Shown piece after piece: positions 12,601-23,392 of a stretch of 64,000 bases of DNA. How positions within the stretch are numbered: the first letter of the stretch is position 1; every line of letters begins with the position of its first letter. A program made the position numbers and the translations under genes. The DNA comes from Galbula dea. Taxonomy: Eukaryota > Chordata > Aves > Piciformes > Galbulidae. Location: contig VWZX01010908.1 of NCBI GenBank assembly GCA_013399015.1, positions 420,967-484,966 of the forward strand, written 5' to 3'. The notes beneath the pieces were generated by a model. The model saw nothing but the letters and a program-made list of their open reading frames with translations, did not search any database and was not told the origin of the DNA.

Positions 12601-15041
12601 TGCAGAAGAGGCAAGGCCCTGGGCTGCAGCTTCAGCCCTGAAAACCACGATTCCCAAATCCTGCAAATACTATCTCCATGCATTTCTAAAACCTGTGAGA
12701 TTCAGATGATTTGGTACAAGTCAGAAAACAACAACAAAAACCTCAATTTTTAATGAACAGAGGATGAGACGAGGCATTCCTTTGAAGAGGGGCTATAGGT
12801 AATGATGATCTACCACACCACCCCTCTTGAGAGGTCATGCTATGTGTTGAACGGCTTGTAAACAAAGAGGAAAAATGGAAAGGAACTGTGGAACTTACTC
12901 AAAAAATCCTTGGGCTTCCATTTTTCTTTAATAAATATAATTCCTATGATTGCACTAGCTAAAAAAAAATAAAGGGAGAGAGAAACAGTGAGTTATGTTA
13001 TCACCCTGGAACACACTCGGATTTGTACAGCCATTGTCTCTTTCCCTCTTACCTATAACAGACACTGCACTGAGTGGCACAATCAGGGAAAGTGGAGCAA
13101 AGGCATAAGAGGAGAACACTCCCAGCTCTCCCAGTCCCAGCAGAAACAGGCCACACCACCATGTCTTGGTTTTGAAGTAGGCTCGGGGGTCTTTGGAACC
13201 TGCCAGTCGGATGTGGCTGTATTTCTAGAGAAGAAAATAAAGGCAAAGAAGCTTTGGCATGATTGATGCTTTTTAATGCAAGAGAAGCTGGAGGCAGGAT
13301 GAGTATTTGCTTCCTGATACTCACCTGGAGGTTGAGTGCAATACTGATAACGAGATGCCCAAAAATAGCTAGTAATGCACCAATCAAGTTCTCCTGTAAA
13401 AACAAAGTAATCACACAAATTAAATTTTGCTACTGGCCTCTGAAGGAAGTTGGAACTTCTTGCATGATCTAGGAGAGAGCAGACTTCTAAAACAGTTCCT
13501 AGACCACCAGTAAACTCTCTGCTTATTTTTCCTCCCTCTTCTACATCATGGAGGGCAATTCAGGTAAATCCCCTGTGGCTGTGTGCCAAACCTGTGAAAT
13601 TCAAGGGAAAGACAACCCTTCCTCACCAGACGCTCTCTACAAGGGACTTAAAGTAGTGAGTATATATTTGCATTCTTTGCAGTTTCCTGAGGGGAAGCAG
13701 ATAAAGCTAAACACAAGGACCCATTCACTCATTCTTCCCCTTGAAAAACTCTTTTCATGAGGATGTTTATTGACCTGGAATTCAGCAGAGTATGGATCAG
13801 GAACCTCTGCATTCTGTGGGTCACATCTAGAGAACTGTTCTGCTCTTCTGCACTTACATTTGCTGGCTTAGTAGGTGATTTAGCCTTCCTGATAAACAGC
13901 CCAATTATCACACGTTTTATGCTGCTTTCTATATGAATCACTTATTCCCAAGTACTAGGCAACCAGTAGCAGCTCCTAGCAAGCTGCTGTATTAGTACTC
14001 CCAGCTGAACAATAATTCTCACGGTCTAAAGGCAGAATCTGAAATAAAAAAGGATGTAAAGCAGGCTGAGTCACAAAGGAAACCTACATTGGGAGTGAAC
14101 AGAAGAGCCTGAGGCTAAGCCAGGCCATTTAGCATTTGTGTTCTTCCAACAACTATCTAAATCTCATTAGATGTCATTAGCACTTTTAATTTCAGTGCTG
14201 GTCTCCAAGACAGACTCCTACTTACTCTGATTTGGGATAAGCAAGCTCACATTCCTACTCCTCCCTTAAGAGTACCTATCCTGTTCTTGATTTTCTCACA
14301 CATAGGAAGGCAAGGACTTTAAGATTTCAAGCTCTTATCAATGGACCAAGTCTCTTTATAGGGGTTTACAAAAATAAGATTCGCTCAAGCAGATTCATCC
14401 AAAAACACCTGAGAGATCTTGTCATGACAGACAGGAAAGTTGGCAGAAAAAAATGTCACTGTGTGATCAGAGATGTAGCCAGAGAGGCTCAGCACAGTTT
14501 ACTGCTGCAAGCCAATGTCAGCCCGGCCAACTTTCACAACACGCCTAGGACTGTGTTCTCAGCAGGAAGAACTACAGCAACAGGTCCCATCTCAGCTGCG
14601 GGCTCTCTGTGTGAAGGTGGCTGACCCACCTGAAATGGAAGCAGACCAGAACATCTGATCTCCATTACTGATGTACGAGTTAGTCTGAAAAGGCACCTAG
14701 CAGAATTGAATGCTCCTTTAGACATCCACATCTTTGAACTGCCAGTCCTTTTTTCACTTTGCCTAGATCTTCAAGACACAGAATTTCTCTCTCATGGCTT
14801 ACATACATAGCATATCATACACTGGGACCTCCAGCTGTGGCTAACAGTGCAGTTGCTGAAAAAAACCAACCAAAACAGTGGCTTTCTCAGCTCACTTGAA
14901 TAGTTAGGGCCTTCTGGGGATAGACTGGGGTACAAATCTGACCTTATAAGAAAAGGAGTCAGTGTGTGGCGGCACAGAAACCGCTGCTGTGGCCAACGGG
15001 AGTTGCTGAAGTTGCAGATTTGGACTGTTGCCTCCTTCCAT
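6482..15041 (-). CDS. NIPAL3: NIPAL3, NIPA-like magnesium transporter family protein (11 coding exons)
   Basis: Joined minus-strand CDS: 15041-14943, 13393-13325, 13224-13053, 12958-12899, 12215-12070, 11287-11191, 10289-10154, 9138-9050, 8475-8412, 7413-7319, 6681-6482. This is 1227 nt, 408 residues plus TGA. All junctions are GT-AG and every phase agrees, with no stop or frameshift. The peptide follows vertebrate NIPAL3 from a short cytosolic N-terminus through the polytopic core (ENLIGALLAIFGHLVISIAL, RYVLSFVGCGLAIVGTYLL, GNLQLDYPIFYIMLVCMIAT) to the tail ending RVLEHSKKE. The family is known for about nine membrane helices and Mg2+ transport (NIPA1/2); transport by NIPAL3 itself is inferred from family. 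Human NIPAL3 is about 406 residues, so the length is normal. The ATG at 15039-15041 was chosen because it opens an N-terminus with the LQLQQLP signature and splices in phase 0. Transcription probably starts in the CpG island near 16.4-17.2 kb. Confidence 0.96.
7319..7413 (-). CDS. NIPAL3: NIPAL3 coding exon 10 (residues 311-343)
   Basis: Encodes the last helix and the start of the cytosolic tail (CLIAFLGVFLITRNKKKSVP, then FEPYISMDAMP). Acceptor ctctcag, donor CCAG|gtaac, ends phase 1. Confidence 0.92.
8412..8475 (-). CDS. NIPAL3: NIPAL3 coding exon 9 (residues 290-311)
   Basis: A 64-nt exon encoding ATFYLDFTGEDVLHICMFAL. Acceptor ttttcaag, donor CTTGG|gtaagt, ends phase 2. Confidence 0.92.
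9050..9138 (-). CDS. NIPAL3: NIPAL3 coding exon 8 (residues 260-290)
   Basis: Encodes FLAQASQLYDSSQVASIGYI and LSTTAAITAG. Acceptor tgctgcag, donor GCAG|gtaac, ends phase 1. Confidence 0.93.
9668..10046 (+). repeat. CR1 LINE 3' fragment in NIPAL3 intron 7
   Basis: Typical CR1 3' part in plus orientation (gctcaagggagaccttctca), with the tail ggactcaatgattttagagt and ttttccaaccttaatgattc. It closely resembles the copy at 57966-58433, so both probably belong to one subfamily. Confidence 0.92.
10154..10289 (-). CDS. NIPAL3: NIPAL3 coding exon 7 (residues 215-260)
   Basis: Encodes SMTVVTVKAVAGMIVVSIQG followed by NLQLDYPIFYIMLVCMIATA. This block is highly conserved in the NIPA family. Acceptor ttcacag, donor GCAAC|gtaag, ends phase 2. 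Confidence 0.94.
11191..11287 (-). CDS. NIPAL3: NIPAL3 coding exon 6 (residues 183-215)
   Basis: Encodes LVEIIIFCLLLYFYKEKNAN and then YIVVILLLVALLG. Acceptor ttgtag, donor CTGG|gtaag, ends phase 1. Confidence 0.93.
12070..12215 (-). CDS. NIPAL3: NIPAL3 coding exon 5 (residues 134-182)
   Basis: Encodes RYVLSFVGCGLAIVGTYLL, then FGPNSHEKMTAENITRHLVS and the start of the next helix. The donor is ATG|gtaag. The acceptor (gccgaag) has a poor pyrimidine tract but is fixed by phase and by conserved RRYVLSF. Confidence 0.93.
12899..12958 (-). CDS. NIPAL3: NIPAL3 coding exon 4 (residues 114-134)
   Basis: A 60-nt exon with acceptor tttttag and donor TTGA|gtaagt. It encodes ASAIIGIIFIKEKWKPKDFL. It completes codons at both ends (phase 1 in, phase 1 out) and joins exon 5 to give FLRRYVLSF. 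Confidence 0.92.
13053..13224 (-). CDS. NIPAL3: NIPAL3 coding exon 3 (residues 57-114)
   Basis: Acceptor ttctctag, donor ATAG|gtaag, 172 nt, ends phase 1. It encodes KYSHIRLAGSKDPRAYF, a loop with the W-W pair, and the second and third hydrophobic segments (LGELGVFSSYAFAPLSLIVP). Confidence 0.93.
13325..13393 (-). CDS. NIPAL3: NIPAL3 coding exon 2 (residues 34-56)
   Basis: Acceptor tttacag, donor CAG|gtgagt, 69 nt, phase 0 at both ends. It encodes most of the first membrane helix (ENLIGALLAIFGHLVISIAL). Confidence 0.93.
14943..15041 (-). CDS. NIPAL3: NIPAL3 coding exon 1 (residues 1-33)
   Basis: Starts at ATG and encodes a hydrophilic N-terminus (MEGGNSPNLQLQQLP...SFSYK), ending AAG|gtcag in phase 0. 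This exon is too short to show as a long ORF. It was found by looking for the conserved FSYK residues before ENLIGALL. Confidence 0.9.
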
Positions 15042-16433
15042 TTTGGCTGATTGAAGTGATTGCTTTTCAGCCTCTTTGATGCTGGAACTTCTCTTTAAAG
15101 AAGAGATTTAGACCCTGCTGGAACTGCCTTATCTGTAACTTGGTACCACTTCTTCTCATCCATCCTGTTTTCTTGGACAAGCAATGATTTAATTCAGTGA
15201 AGCACAAAAAAGATATGTTGTAGCCTGTCTGCTGCTATTCTTCCCCCACCAGGCTACCATGAGCAGGAGTTTAGACAAGCCAATATTTCCAGCCAGTTAG
15301 TGGAGCAGCAAAGTAATATTCCTCCAAGAAGACACTAAGAGAAGAGAAAAAAATATATAGAATTAGGTCAAACAAAGAAAATGGTCCAAAACCTGCAGTG
15401 AAATCCTGCTGTAGGTCAGGCCATGCAATCAAACTAACAGCAGCACCTATCAGCAGAATAAGTAGATTTTAAATGCCCTCGTCCAAAGTCCCAAACACAG
15501 GGACTTGCACAGATCTTGCTTTACAAGAGCTCCAAACTGGCCTGGCCCCAAGGGTGACATATTCAGCTGATATTTAACATCAGGACTTGCCATTTGGAAA
15601 GCACTTATTAAAAAGTCCCTGAAGAACTCCAAGCCCTGCTTTTCATTTCTCTACTGCCTGCAGATCTCTGTTGTTTGTTCAGGACACAGCAGCACATTAG
15701 TCACACCATCCCCACGTGCTAGGGATGACAGTGCTGCTCTTCATGCAAACAGAGGTCATTTCAGTGGAATTGCTGTGAGCAGAGTTTGGAGGCTAAATTC
15801 CTTAGAGCCAGACTCATTAAGTGACTGGAAAGCATCACACTCAGCAAGCCTGTCTGAGGTTTCTGCATGCTGTGATGGCTCCTTTCATCAAAGGCCTCAA
15901 GAGCATCAGCATCATCCCCTGCTTTATATGGAGGGGGATGCTGATGTATAGACATTGCGGGGGTGTAATCCTCACAAGTGACATGCCCTCTGAGTCCACT
16001 CAAAGACCACCTGAAGTGGTGCAGAGTGCATCCCACAGACAGACCCAGGACAATTGGCCAAATACCTGGACCCATCCCACACTTACGCCATAAACTGTAA
16101 GCTCTCTTGGCCAACGTTGGCCTGCGAGGGATTCCTTTAACTCATAGATTGCCCTAGTGCCTCACTGGGCAGGGGCAGCATGACAGCCTCAACATGAAAG
16201 GGCAAAATCACCCCGTTGTGAGTGGAGGTGCGGGGCAAAGCTCCTTTCCACCGTGAGGAAACCCTGTCCGCGCTCAGCAGAGCCGGCCTGAGGGCAGGTG
16301 ATGTCCCCAGGACACCCTCCCCGGTTCAGGCCATCTTGCCCAGCCAAGACCTGCACCTGCACTCCAGCGGCCGCTCGTTCTCGACTAAACCGCTCCGGAA
16401 AACCCTCAAGGCCAATGGGACAGAGGCACTCAC
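15042..16433 (-). other. NIPAL3: NIPAL3 5' intron and leader region
   Basis: Sequence between the first coding exon and the CpG island. A strong minus-strand donor (GAGCAG|gtgagt) lies at 16432-16434, suggesting a noncoding exon 1 that ends there. A possible matching acceptor is ctctttaaag-type sequence about 60 nt before the ATG. No other element was recognised. Confidence 0.4.
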
Positions 16434-17230
16434 CTGCTCCCTCAGGGAGCGGCCCGCTCAGTCCACCCCAGCCGCTCCGTCCCCATGGCCCGGGCCTCTG
16501 GCCCCCAACTTCGGTTCCCGGCCGAGAACCGCGTTCGGTTCCTGCCCGGGCTCTCCGATTTGCCGCCAGCCCTGTCAGTCCAGGACCAGGCCCCGGCTGC
16601 CGGCGGCGACTGGCTGCCTTGCGGAGGTCGGGCCTCGCCCGGCCCAGCCTATGGGCCTCGCCCGCCTGAATTGCAGGGCTCTGAGAAGCCGGGCGGGAGG
16701 AAAGAGCAAGATTCCGCCTTTCGTTTCAGGCAGGGTTGTGGCAGTGGCAGCGCCCGCGCCCTGCTGCGGGCCGGGCCCCTGACGAAGACTCAGTCCTGAG
16801 GGGAGGAGCGGCCGGTCCCCGGCCTAGGGCTCCAGGGACAATCGCGACACCCCACCTGCACCCGGTGGGGTCCACTCCCTGGCGCCTGGCCCTGGCGCCT
16901 GGCCCGTGCGCCGAGCCTGTTCCCGCCCTGGGGACGGCTCCGAATGGAGCCCCGCACCATCTAAAGCCACCTTAAAGCGCTTCAAGCCACCTTAAACCAG
17001 TTGCGCATGCCCAGCCGCGCGCACAACAGCTCTTAAAGAGTTCGTCTGTAATTGGGCGTCCTCCAGAGAGCCCAAAGGAACAGGCATAGTGATTGGAGGA
17101 AACACTGTTCCCTCGGCAATCAAGTGTTCCCTCGGCCGCCGAGGGCTAAAGCGTCCTGAAATGCACGGGCAGGAATCGGCAGGCACAGGCCAGGCCCCGC
17201 ATGGGCCCGCCCCGCCCCGGCGCCTCACTT

Positions 17231-17700
17231 GGGAGGGACATTGAAGTACTGGAGAAGGTGCAGAAAAGGGCAGCTAAGCTAATCAGGGGTCTGGAGTACA
17301 GGCCTTATGAGGAGAGGTTTAGGGAGCTGGGATTGTTTAGCCTGAAGAGGAGGCTGAGGGGAGACCTTATCGCTCTCTTCAGCTACCTGAAAGGTCGTTC
17401 TAGGGAGGCGGGTGTTGGCCTCTTCTCCCTTGTGACTAGTGACAGGACTAGAGGGAATGGACTTAAGTTGTGCTAGGGCAGGTTTAGATTAGATATTAGG
17501 AAGAATTTCTTTACTGAAAGACTGGTGAGATATTGGAATAGGCTCCCCAGGGAGGTGGCAGAGTCATCATCCCTGGAGGTTTTTAAGAAGAGGATTGATG
17601 TGTTTCTTCAGGGGATGATTTAGGGATAAGAGTAATGTAGGGCTACCGGTTGGACTAGATGATCTTGAGGGTCCTTTCCAAGCGTAATGATTCTGTGAGA
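17231..17700 (+). repeat. CR1 LINE 3' fragment inside the CpG island
   Basis: Plus-orientation CR1 carrying the last part of the reverse-transcriptase ORF (EVLEKVQKRAAKLIRGLEYR and FRELGLFSLKRRLRGDLIAL) and the 3'UTR, ending ttggactagatgatcttgag and then gattctgtgag. It is better preserved than the other copies here. The ORF is truncated and not a gene. Confidence 0.95.
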
Positions 17701-17719
17701 AGCGTCCCATGCTCCCTCC

Positions 17720-18001
17720 TCCGCTCAGGTACTGCTATTCCCAGCGTGCACTGCGCCACCTCAAAGGGCGGGCTGAGGCCGTTCCCGGCATGCACCGCGC
17801 CGCCTCAGCTGGGCGGAGAGCGGCTGGTGACGTTAGGCGCTCGCTGGGAGCGTCGCAGGGGCGCGCGCCTTCTCCCCCTCAGCGTTTCCCGCCCCCTGAG
17901 CCATCCTGCGGGAGTGCAGCGGTTCACGGAGAAGAGAAAACAGATTATAGCTGACCCGTTACATCTCTGTGGAAAAGCAGCACAGCCGGGGCTAACTCTT
18001 G
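17720..18001 (+). other. STPG1: Candidate noncoding first exon of STPG1
   Basis: GC-rich sequence on the STPG1 side of the CR1, ending at a possible donor CTCTTG|gtagga at 18001/18002. The short reading frame just before the donor has no upstream ATG in frame, so it would be 5'UTR. The assignment rests on position only. Confidence 0.25.
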
Positions 18002-18035
18002 GTAGGAGAACCCCCAAAATCCCACCGTGTGTCTA

Positions 18036-18215
18036 AGAGCATTGTCTAAATGATCCTGGGATTCTGTCAGGCTTGGTGCTGTGACTGCATCCCTGGGGAG
18101 CCTGTTCCAGTGCTCCACCACCCTCTGGGGGAAGAGGTTTTTCCTAATATCCAGCCTAAACTTCTCCTAGCACAACTCCATCCCATTCCCTCGAGTCCTA
18201 ATATCACCTAATACA
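18036..18215 (-). repeat. CR1 LINE fragment, reversed
   Basis: The plus strand reads the reverse of the CR1 3' body (ggggagcctgttccagtgct, aatatccagcctaaacttct). Both ends are truncated. Confidence 0.88.
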
Positions 18216-19136
18216 GAGATACTTTTCCTGTATTTCCATATTCAGAATTTATCGGCTGCACCTTGTAGATTTCGAGATTTCTTGTAGTCCTTATAAACAC
18301 CATAGGAAAGTAATCTCAAACTCAGGCGAAAAAAGGCATTTAATTGCCACGCAAAGAGGTTTTGGTATAACTGAATGAGTAACAAATGTTTGAAGTTTAT
18401 ATCTTTGATTTTTATTTTTGTTTTGCATCTCATAATGATTTTGTTTTGTAACAAGAATAGTGACTGAGTTTAGATCAGGGTTGTTAACTGTAATCACAAC
18501 TGATAACAGGATGAGGAAAAAGGTAATGGAATATTATTGGTTTAAACCTTCGAATTACTCCACATAGAGCATCCTTATCAGTAGCATCTTCCCAGCTGTG
18601 ACCCACCCAGCTTTGGTCCTGGTCCCATTTCCAATCTTTCTGAGCTCTCCAGGACACATATATCTGTGTGTATGTATTTATACATATGTTGCATTTCTTC
18701 TGAAATTCAGGAGCAAACTGAGAGAAAAGTGGAGTTGATACTTGGATAGTGCCAGCACAAGATGCCCGCTTCTATCTTTTGTGTTCTTCGCCCTGCCTCT
18801 TCGCTGATTTGCAGGAATTACGTTGGTACATCTGTTTTCTGGCCAGCAGAGGGAAGCATAAAGATATTTTAAACGATCCGCTTTTCCCAGCCTGCACTCT
18901 GACTGGTTTCTTTTTAAGTCCAGCCAACGCTTACAGGTGCCAAGGGCCTCTTGGGCTTTCTGGATCCAGTTTTCAAGCCACTTCCTCTGCTGTTGGAAGT
19001 GGATGCCCATGGCCTCTGCTGACAGTCTCCTGCTGTCTGGTGACTACGTGATAACACCAGAACTCTGAAAATTAAGTATATTAAGAATTTCTGAAAGTGT
19101 GTACTGGGTATGTAATGTAGGTAAATCAAGGAAGTA

Positions 19137-19191
19137 TTTGGCATCTTCTCTCTTTCTTCTTCTGCCTTTGGCATCTTTTCTTTCTTCTTCC
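19137..19191. repeat. Duplicated pyrimidine-rich tract
   Basis: Two units beginning tttggcatctt and continuing in T/C-rich sequence (19137-19166 and 19167-19191). Confidence 0.75.
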
Positions 19192-22100
19192 TTTGATCTC
19201 TTCCTCCTTGCTTGTCTTTCCCATCTCAGTGATATCAGGAGTGTATTATCTCAGGATTGAATAACAGCAATCAAGGACGTACAGGACAAAAGATGAGGGG
19301 AAAATGATCAAGGTAGAGGAGTTGCTTTAATACCTTCTGTAGGCGCCATCGGTCTGTCTGGTCAGCTTCCAGGAGTTCCAGATGACCTGATGCTAAGTTC
19401 TGACTAAAAGAGAAGAGGCAGAGTCTTAAGGCAGCTTCACAAAGCACTCCCTTCCCTTGGAGAGTTTCCTGCTTGAAGGGCAGAGCAGGCAGGAAGCCAA
19501 ACCACAAGCTACACAAGGGCTTGGCTGATTCTTTTTTAAGCTTTACCCCTAGAGAAAAGTTACTGCACCAGGTAGGGGAGGGGAGCATTAGATCCATTAA
19601 CACTAGACCATTTGGGGGCTGCTGATTTAGTTTCCTCCACCAAAAACACTTGAGTGTGTCCTCTTCAGCACAAGCCATTTTGGTACACATTCCTTTAGCA
19701 GGGTAGTCAGGGATAAATGTCAGTACATAAAGATTACCCACTTGTAATTTAAAGCTTATTTACTCCTTACTACCTGACCCAGAATACCTAACAGGTGAGT
19801 TGACCCACTTTTGTAACTCCACCAGTTTCCCACTGTCTTCATACATCCCTACAGTACCAGAACACTGGAGTTTGCAAGGTGTTTCTGATGGACTCACCTC
19901 GCAGCTCAGCACCCCCTGATGTTACCAGAACACGATGCAAAGGGCACAGAGGTGCACAGACACTTAGGCAGGAGGTGAATTTGCAAGGGCAGGTAGATGT
20001 TTAATCTCCAATTACTTTTAGCGGCACAGAGGTGATGATGGGCATGCCAACTCCAGAGCTGGATGGGAGAAGGGTTCTGGAGCTGTTTCTCTGACACGTG
20101 CTATCCTGGAAGGTGCTAATCAAGAATGTGCTGCTGCAGTAGTAACAGCCCTTTACAGGGCAGGGCTGAGCATGGGACTGCATCCAAACCTCGGCAGGCT
20201 GGTCAGCAGGAGCAGCCAAGCCTGGGCAACATCAGGGAATGGAGCTTACAGATGCAGTTTTTTATCAGCTGCTTTGGAAAAGTGCTGCAATTTTAATAGC
20301 CAGTTCTAGCAAATTGAACCAATCTTGCTTTCCTCAGCTCAGCCCTCTTCTGTCCTCAGAGCACAGGGTGGAGAACCTCAAGCACATGGCAAAGCTTCCA
20401 CATGGCAGGGCCACGTGGAGAAGCAAGGAGAAGACCAGGACAGTGCAGTGTCTGTTCTGGGAGTTGATAAAACCCAGCTAGCTCAGGATCTCTGCCTGCT
20501 CTGTGCAGACAAGCTCTCAGACCACGTCATCACAAATCTCCTCCTTTATGTTTGGCATCCCAGGAGGATCACACAGGGGCTGAAACAGCATAGGTCAGAG
20601 CAGCTCTGCTGAAATTCCCAGAGTTGTGTCACACACCTCAGCTTTTGGTTTGTCCTGGATCATTTTCCCACAAGGAAAAATATGTGGAAAAGACAATTTG
20701 TGACCATTTTGCTTTATAACTCAGGTGGCATTTTTATGAAGAAGGTCAAATCCACTGGGATTATGTGTGCAAGTAACAAGAACTGGAGACCTGGGATCTG
20801 ATTCTTTGCTCTTTGAGGTTTAATAGAAGTGGCACATATTTGGGGTTTATTATTTTTAGCACTGTAGTAGCACTGTTACACTTGTCCATGCATGCAGGAA
20901 GAAACAGCTCAGCTGCAGTGGAAAACCAGACTGGTGAAGTGATTTGCCCATGATCTCACTCCAAATCAACAGCATCTTCTCCAGCAGACAGCACTGCCTG
21001 CCCACTCCCATCTATTCTTCCCTTTAGTCTGCACTTTTGCAAGACCCAGCAGAGCAAGAGCCTCCATTCTACTCCCTGCCATTTCTGGTTGTTTCCTAAA
21101 GAGGAGCAAGTCCTTCCAGGGTTGCTGCTGCTGTAGAGCCACCAGCACAGCTCCTGTCTGGGTGGAGGGTTTTGTTCAACCTTATGCTCACCCTATGCAG
21201 GCTTCCATTTCCCCACTTTTAGCCTTGCATCTCTCCTGCTCCTTCTTAATCCTGCAAAAACCTCATTCAACCTCATGTCTTTTCTTGAGTGCAATAATGC
21301 CCAAACTATTTTCTTTTCTAGTCTCATCTGCACATTACTTTGTTTTTCAATCCCATGTATCCTATTCTCTTTCCCTTGCTGTCATGCCTGTGCTATTTTG
21401 GGGTGGTGGGGGGAAGGAATCTGATCATTGGCAGAATCCAGCACTGAAATAATCAGAACAGGAATTAAGTTGCTTCCAGGCACTTCCAGAATATTTTCCA
21501 TTGGTAACTGGCAGACAAGAGAATTAATGAAGTTCACATAATGGTAGAATGCTCTTAAAGATCAGGAACTTCAGCTCTTTCCATCCTACACACTGGAATA
21601 ATTTCACATTTGTGTTAGTACAAAGCTATTTCTTTCATCTTGTATGCTCCCAGACCTCCCAAGTCCCACTATTTTTCCTGGGATAGGCAGAAGCAGGGCA
21701 TGTTAACGAGGGCATTCAGCACTTCATGGGACCACATCTGAAAAGCTGGAGGTATCATGTACAACACAGGCAGGTTTTGATTTATTTGGCTCTATAAATA
21801 GAATCCTGCCCAGACTTCTTTTTGAAAAGCTGAGAAAGAGAACAGAGCTGGGAAAGGTGTGGTGGCTGCAGACAATGCATTCTGCCCACATGCTGAATTA
21901 ATTAGTCCAAGTCAGATGTTACAGGTGAGATTTTAGATGTGCTGTGGCTCCCAGTCTATACAAATTGCCATGTAGACAGTAGAGAAATCTGATCTCTCTC
22001 ATACTCAGAAATCTTCAGTTTTCTGTGCAACAAGAGACTTGCATTAAAAGATTATCATTTTGAAATGATGAAGACATTGACCTCAGTGCACAGTAACAAC

Positions 22101-22617
22101 TGAAGTGTAACATTCAGGGGTTTCTGTAATGACTTGGAAAATGGCATAGGAAATACAATAATAGTCATTTATGCTGCTGATACACCTACAGCTGGAACCT
22201 TATGTTTAGTCCTGGCCACTCGAAACAAAAGCTATGGCAAGATTGACTAAGTTTAGAAATAAGAGAGATCATCATTGGTGTCTCAATAAAAACTGAACAC
22301 TTTGAAGATGTTTCATTTAGAGAGAAGACAAATAAGATGGCTCAAAATGCCAGATAATTGGGAAAAATGAAATAGTGAGCTCCTCCCATGTCATACAAAC
22401 CATAAGAATATCAGCATAAGCTTAAAACCCAATACATTTGAACTGGAAAGGTGGAAGTAGTTGTACAACTGATGTTCATTCACCATTTGTAAACTGGGAT
22501 GGTAATTTACCATGAAAGCTGTTTGGAGCAACAGATACAAAGAAATAATTAGTTGTAGTTCATTTGTGGTACAACCATAAGGGCCAGGAAGAGCAATGGT
22601 AAGCCAGGTTCATAAGT

Positions 22618-22655
22618 TGTTTAGGTATATATGGACTGTTTAGGTATATATGGAC
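22618..22655. repeat. 19-bp perfect tandem duplication
   Basis: tgtttaggtatatatggac occurs twice in direct succession without a mismatch. Confidence 0.95.
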
Positions 22656-23324
22656 ATTGCTCTGTTCCTGCATTACTGTTCTGACTTATTCCTTAAATAA
22701 TTGGTATGTTTTGCTCTGTGCTTAGTGAGATGAAGAGCAAGGATGTGCTGGGGAAAAGATCTGCCCCGTTAGCATTGGCATGAGCCTGTGCCTGTGCCTC
22801 ATTGCATTTGCCCAGCTTGGTCAACATGTGTTGGTTGGTTGAAGGGAACTTCTGCCAAGCAGCTGAAGGCAGGTGAATGCTAGATGCTTGCCAGGTACTG
22901 GGTTTTGAGGTTCAAACTCAGAGCTGGTCTGTGTGCGTACTGCTGAGGTAATTGTGCTCCCAGTTGCTGTGGAGCTGTGCCAGTTTGTATCAGCTGAGGA
23001 CCTAGCCTTCAGGTTCAGTTCCTGAAGCTCCTGCTGATTCACCCTTGTGTAAGTCACTTAACTGTTCTGCACCTGATGCTCCCCACCCACGCCACAGTGA
23101 CCAGGCTTCACTGGGGTGTTGTAACCTTTAGTCCACAGGAACTCAAGAGTGTTTTGAGATATGGAAGATGTTGACAGAACACAAAGTGTTATTAACAGTT
23201 ATCAGATAGTTTATAATAATATATGCACTGCTAATGTCCCTTCAATGGTGTCTTGCTATAGCTGTGATTACTTTTGGATTGGTTTGTTATTCTCCAGAGA
23301 GAGTTTTTGTGTTTTTCTGCTCAG

Positions 23325-23392
23325 CATATCTGAACTACAGCCATTTCTTAGTGAGCTGTCCCCTTTTAAGGGGAAGATTCACCCACTGCCTG
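23325..23392 (+). CDS. STPG1: STPG1-like internal exon
   Basis: This exon has an excellent acceptor (tttttgtgtttttctgctcag) and donor CCTG|gtgagg, is 68 nt long, and enters phase 2 and leaves phase 1. It encodes ISELQPFLSELSPFKGKIHP followed by LPG. Joined to 26187-26335, the split codon gives PLPG-HYNINNSLSK, which matches the P-G-x-Y pattern of sperm-tail PG-rich repeat proteins. Strand and position are where STPG1 is expected (divergent from NIPAL3, convergent with GRHL3). The assignment rests on motif, phase and synteny, not on a full alignment. The neighbouring upstream exon was not found. Confidence 0.42.

Larger units (their letters stand above)
16210..18010. promoter_or_regulatory. 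CpG island, probable divergent NIPAL3/STPG1 promoter
   Basis: The only long CpG-rich stretch in the window. It contains GC boxes (CCGCCCCGCCCC at about 17206-17220, GGGCGGG at 17765-17771, CCGCCCC near 17890) and an NRF1-like TGCGCATGC at 17002-17010. It lies just upstream of NIPAL3 (minus), with STPG1 expected on the plus side, as in the human divergent arrangement. A CR1 insertion at 17231-17700 divides it into a left part of about 1 kb and a right part of about 0.3 kb. There is no clear TATA box, as expected for a housekeeping-type island. Confidence 0.75.
18216..23324. other. Presumed STPG1 5' intronic interval
   Basis: No plus-strand exon could be supported here, although upstream STPG1 coding exons should lie in it. 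It contains a duplicated pyrimidine tract (19137-19191), a 19-bp tandem duplication (22618-22655), SINE-like remnants and minus-strand exon-like ORFs described separately. Confidence 0.4.

Noticed and set aside
16222..16782. 186-codon plus-strand ORF (with overlapping ORFs) in the CpG island
   Set aside because: GC-rich sequence lacks stops by composition. The peptide is Pro/Arg/Ala low-complexity in three frames at once, with no domain and no splice support.
17201..17476. Reverse-transcriptase-like ORF
   Set aside because: It is the truncated C-terminal end of a CR1 ORF, so it is recorded as a repeat and not as a gene.
19906..20219. Minus-strand ORFs near 20.0-20.2 kb as exons of the unrecognised chain
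   Set aside because: No splice pair gives a compatible phase, and the peptide is not protein-like.
22170..22245. Possible STPG1 exon reading GTLCLVLATRNKSYGKID
   Set aside because: An acceptor-like tract is present, but there is no proper PG motif, a stop follows at once and there is no matching donor.
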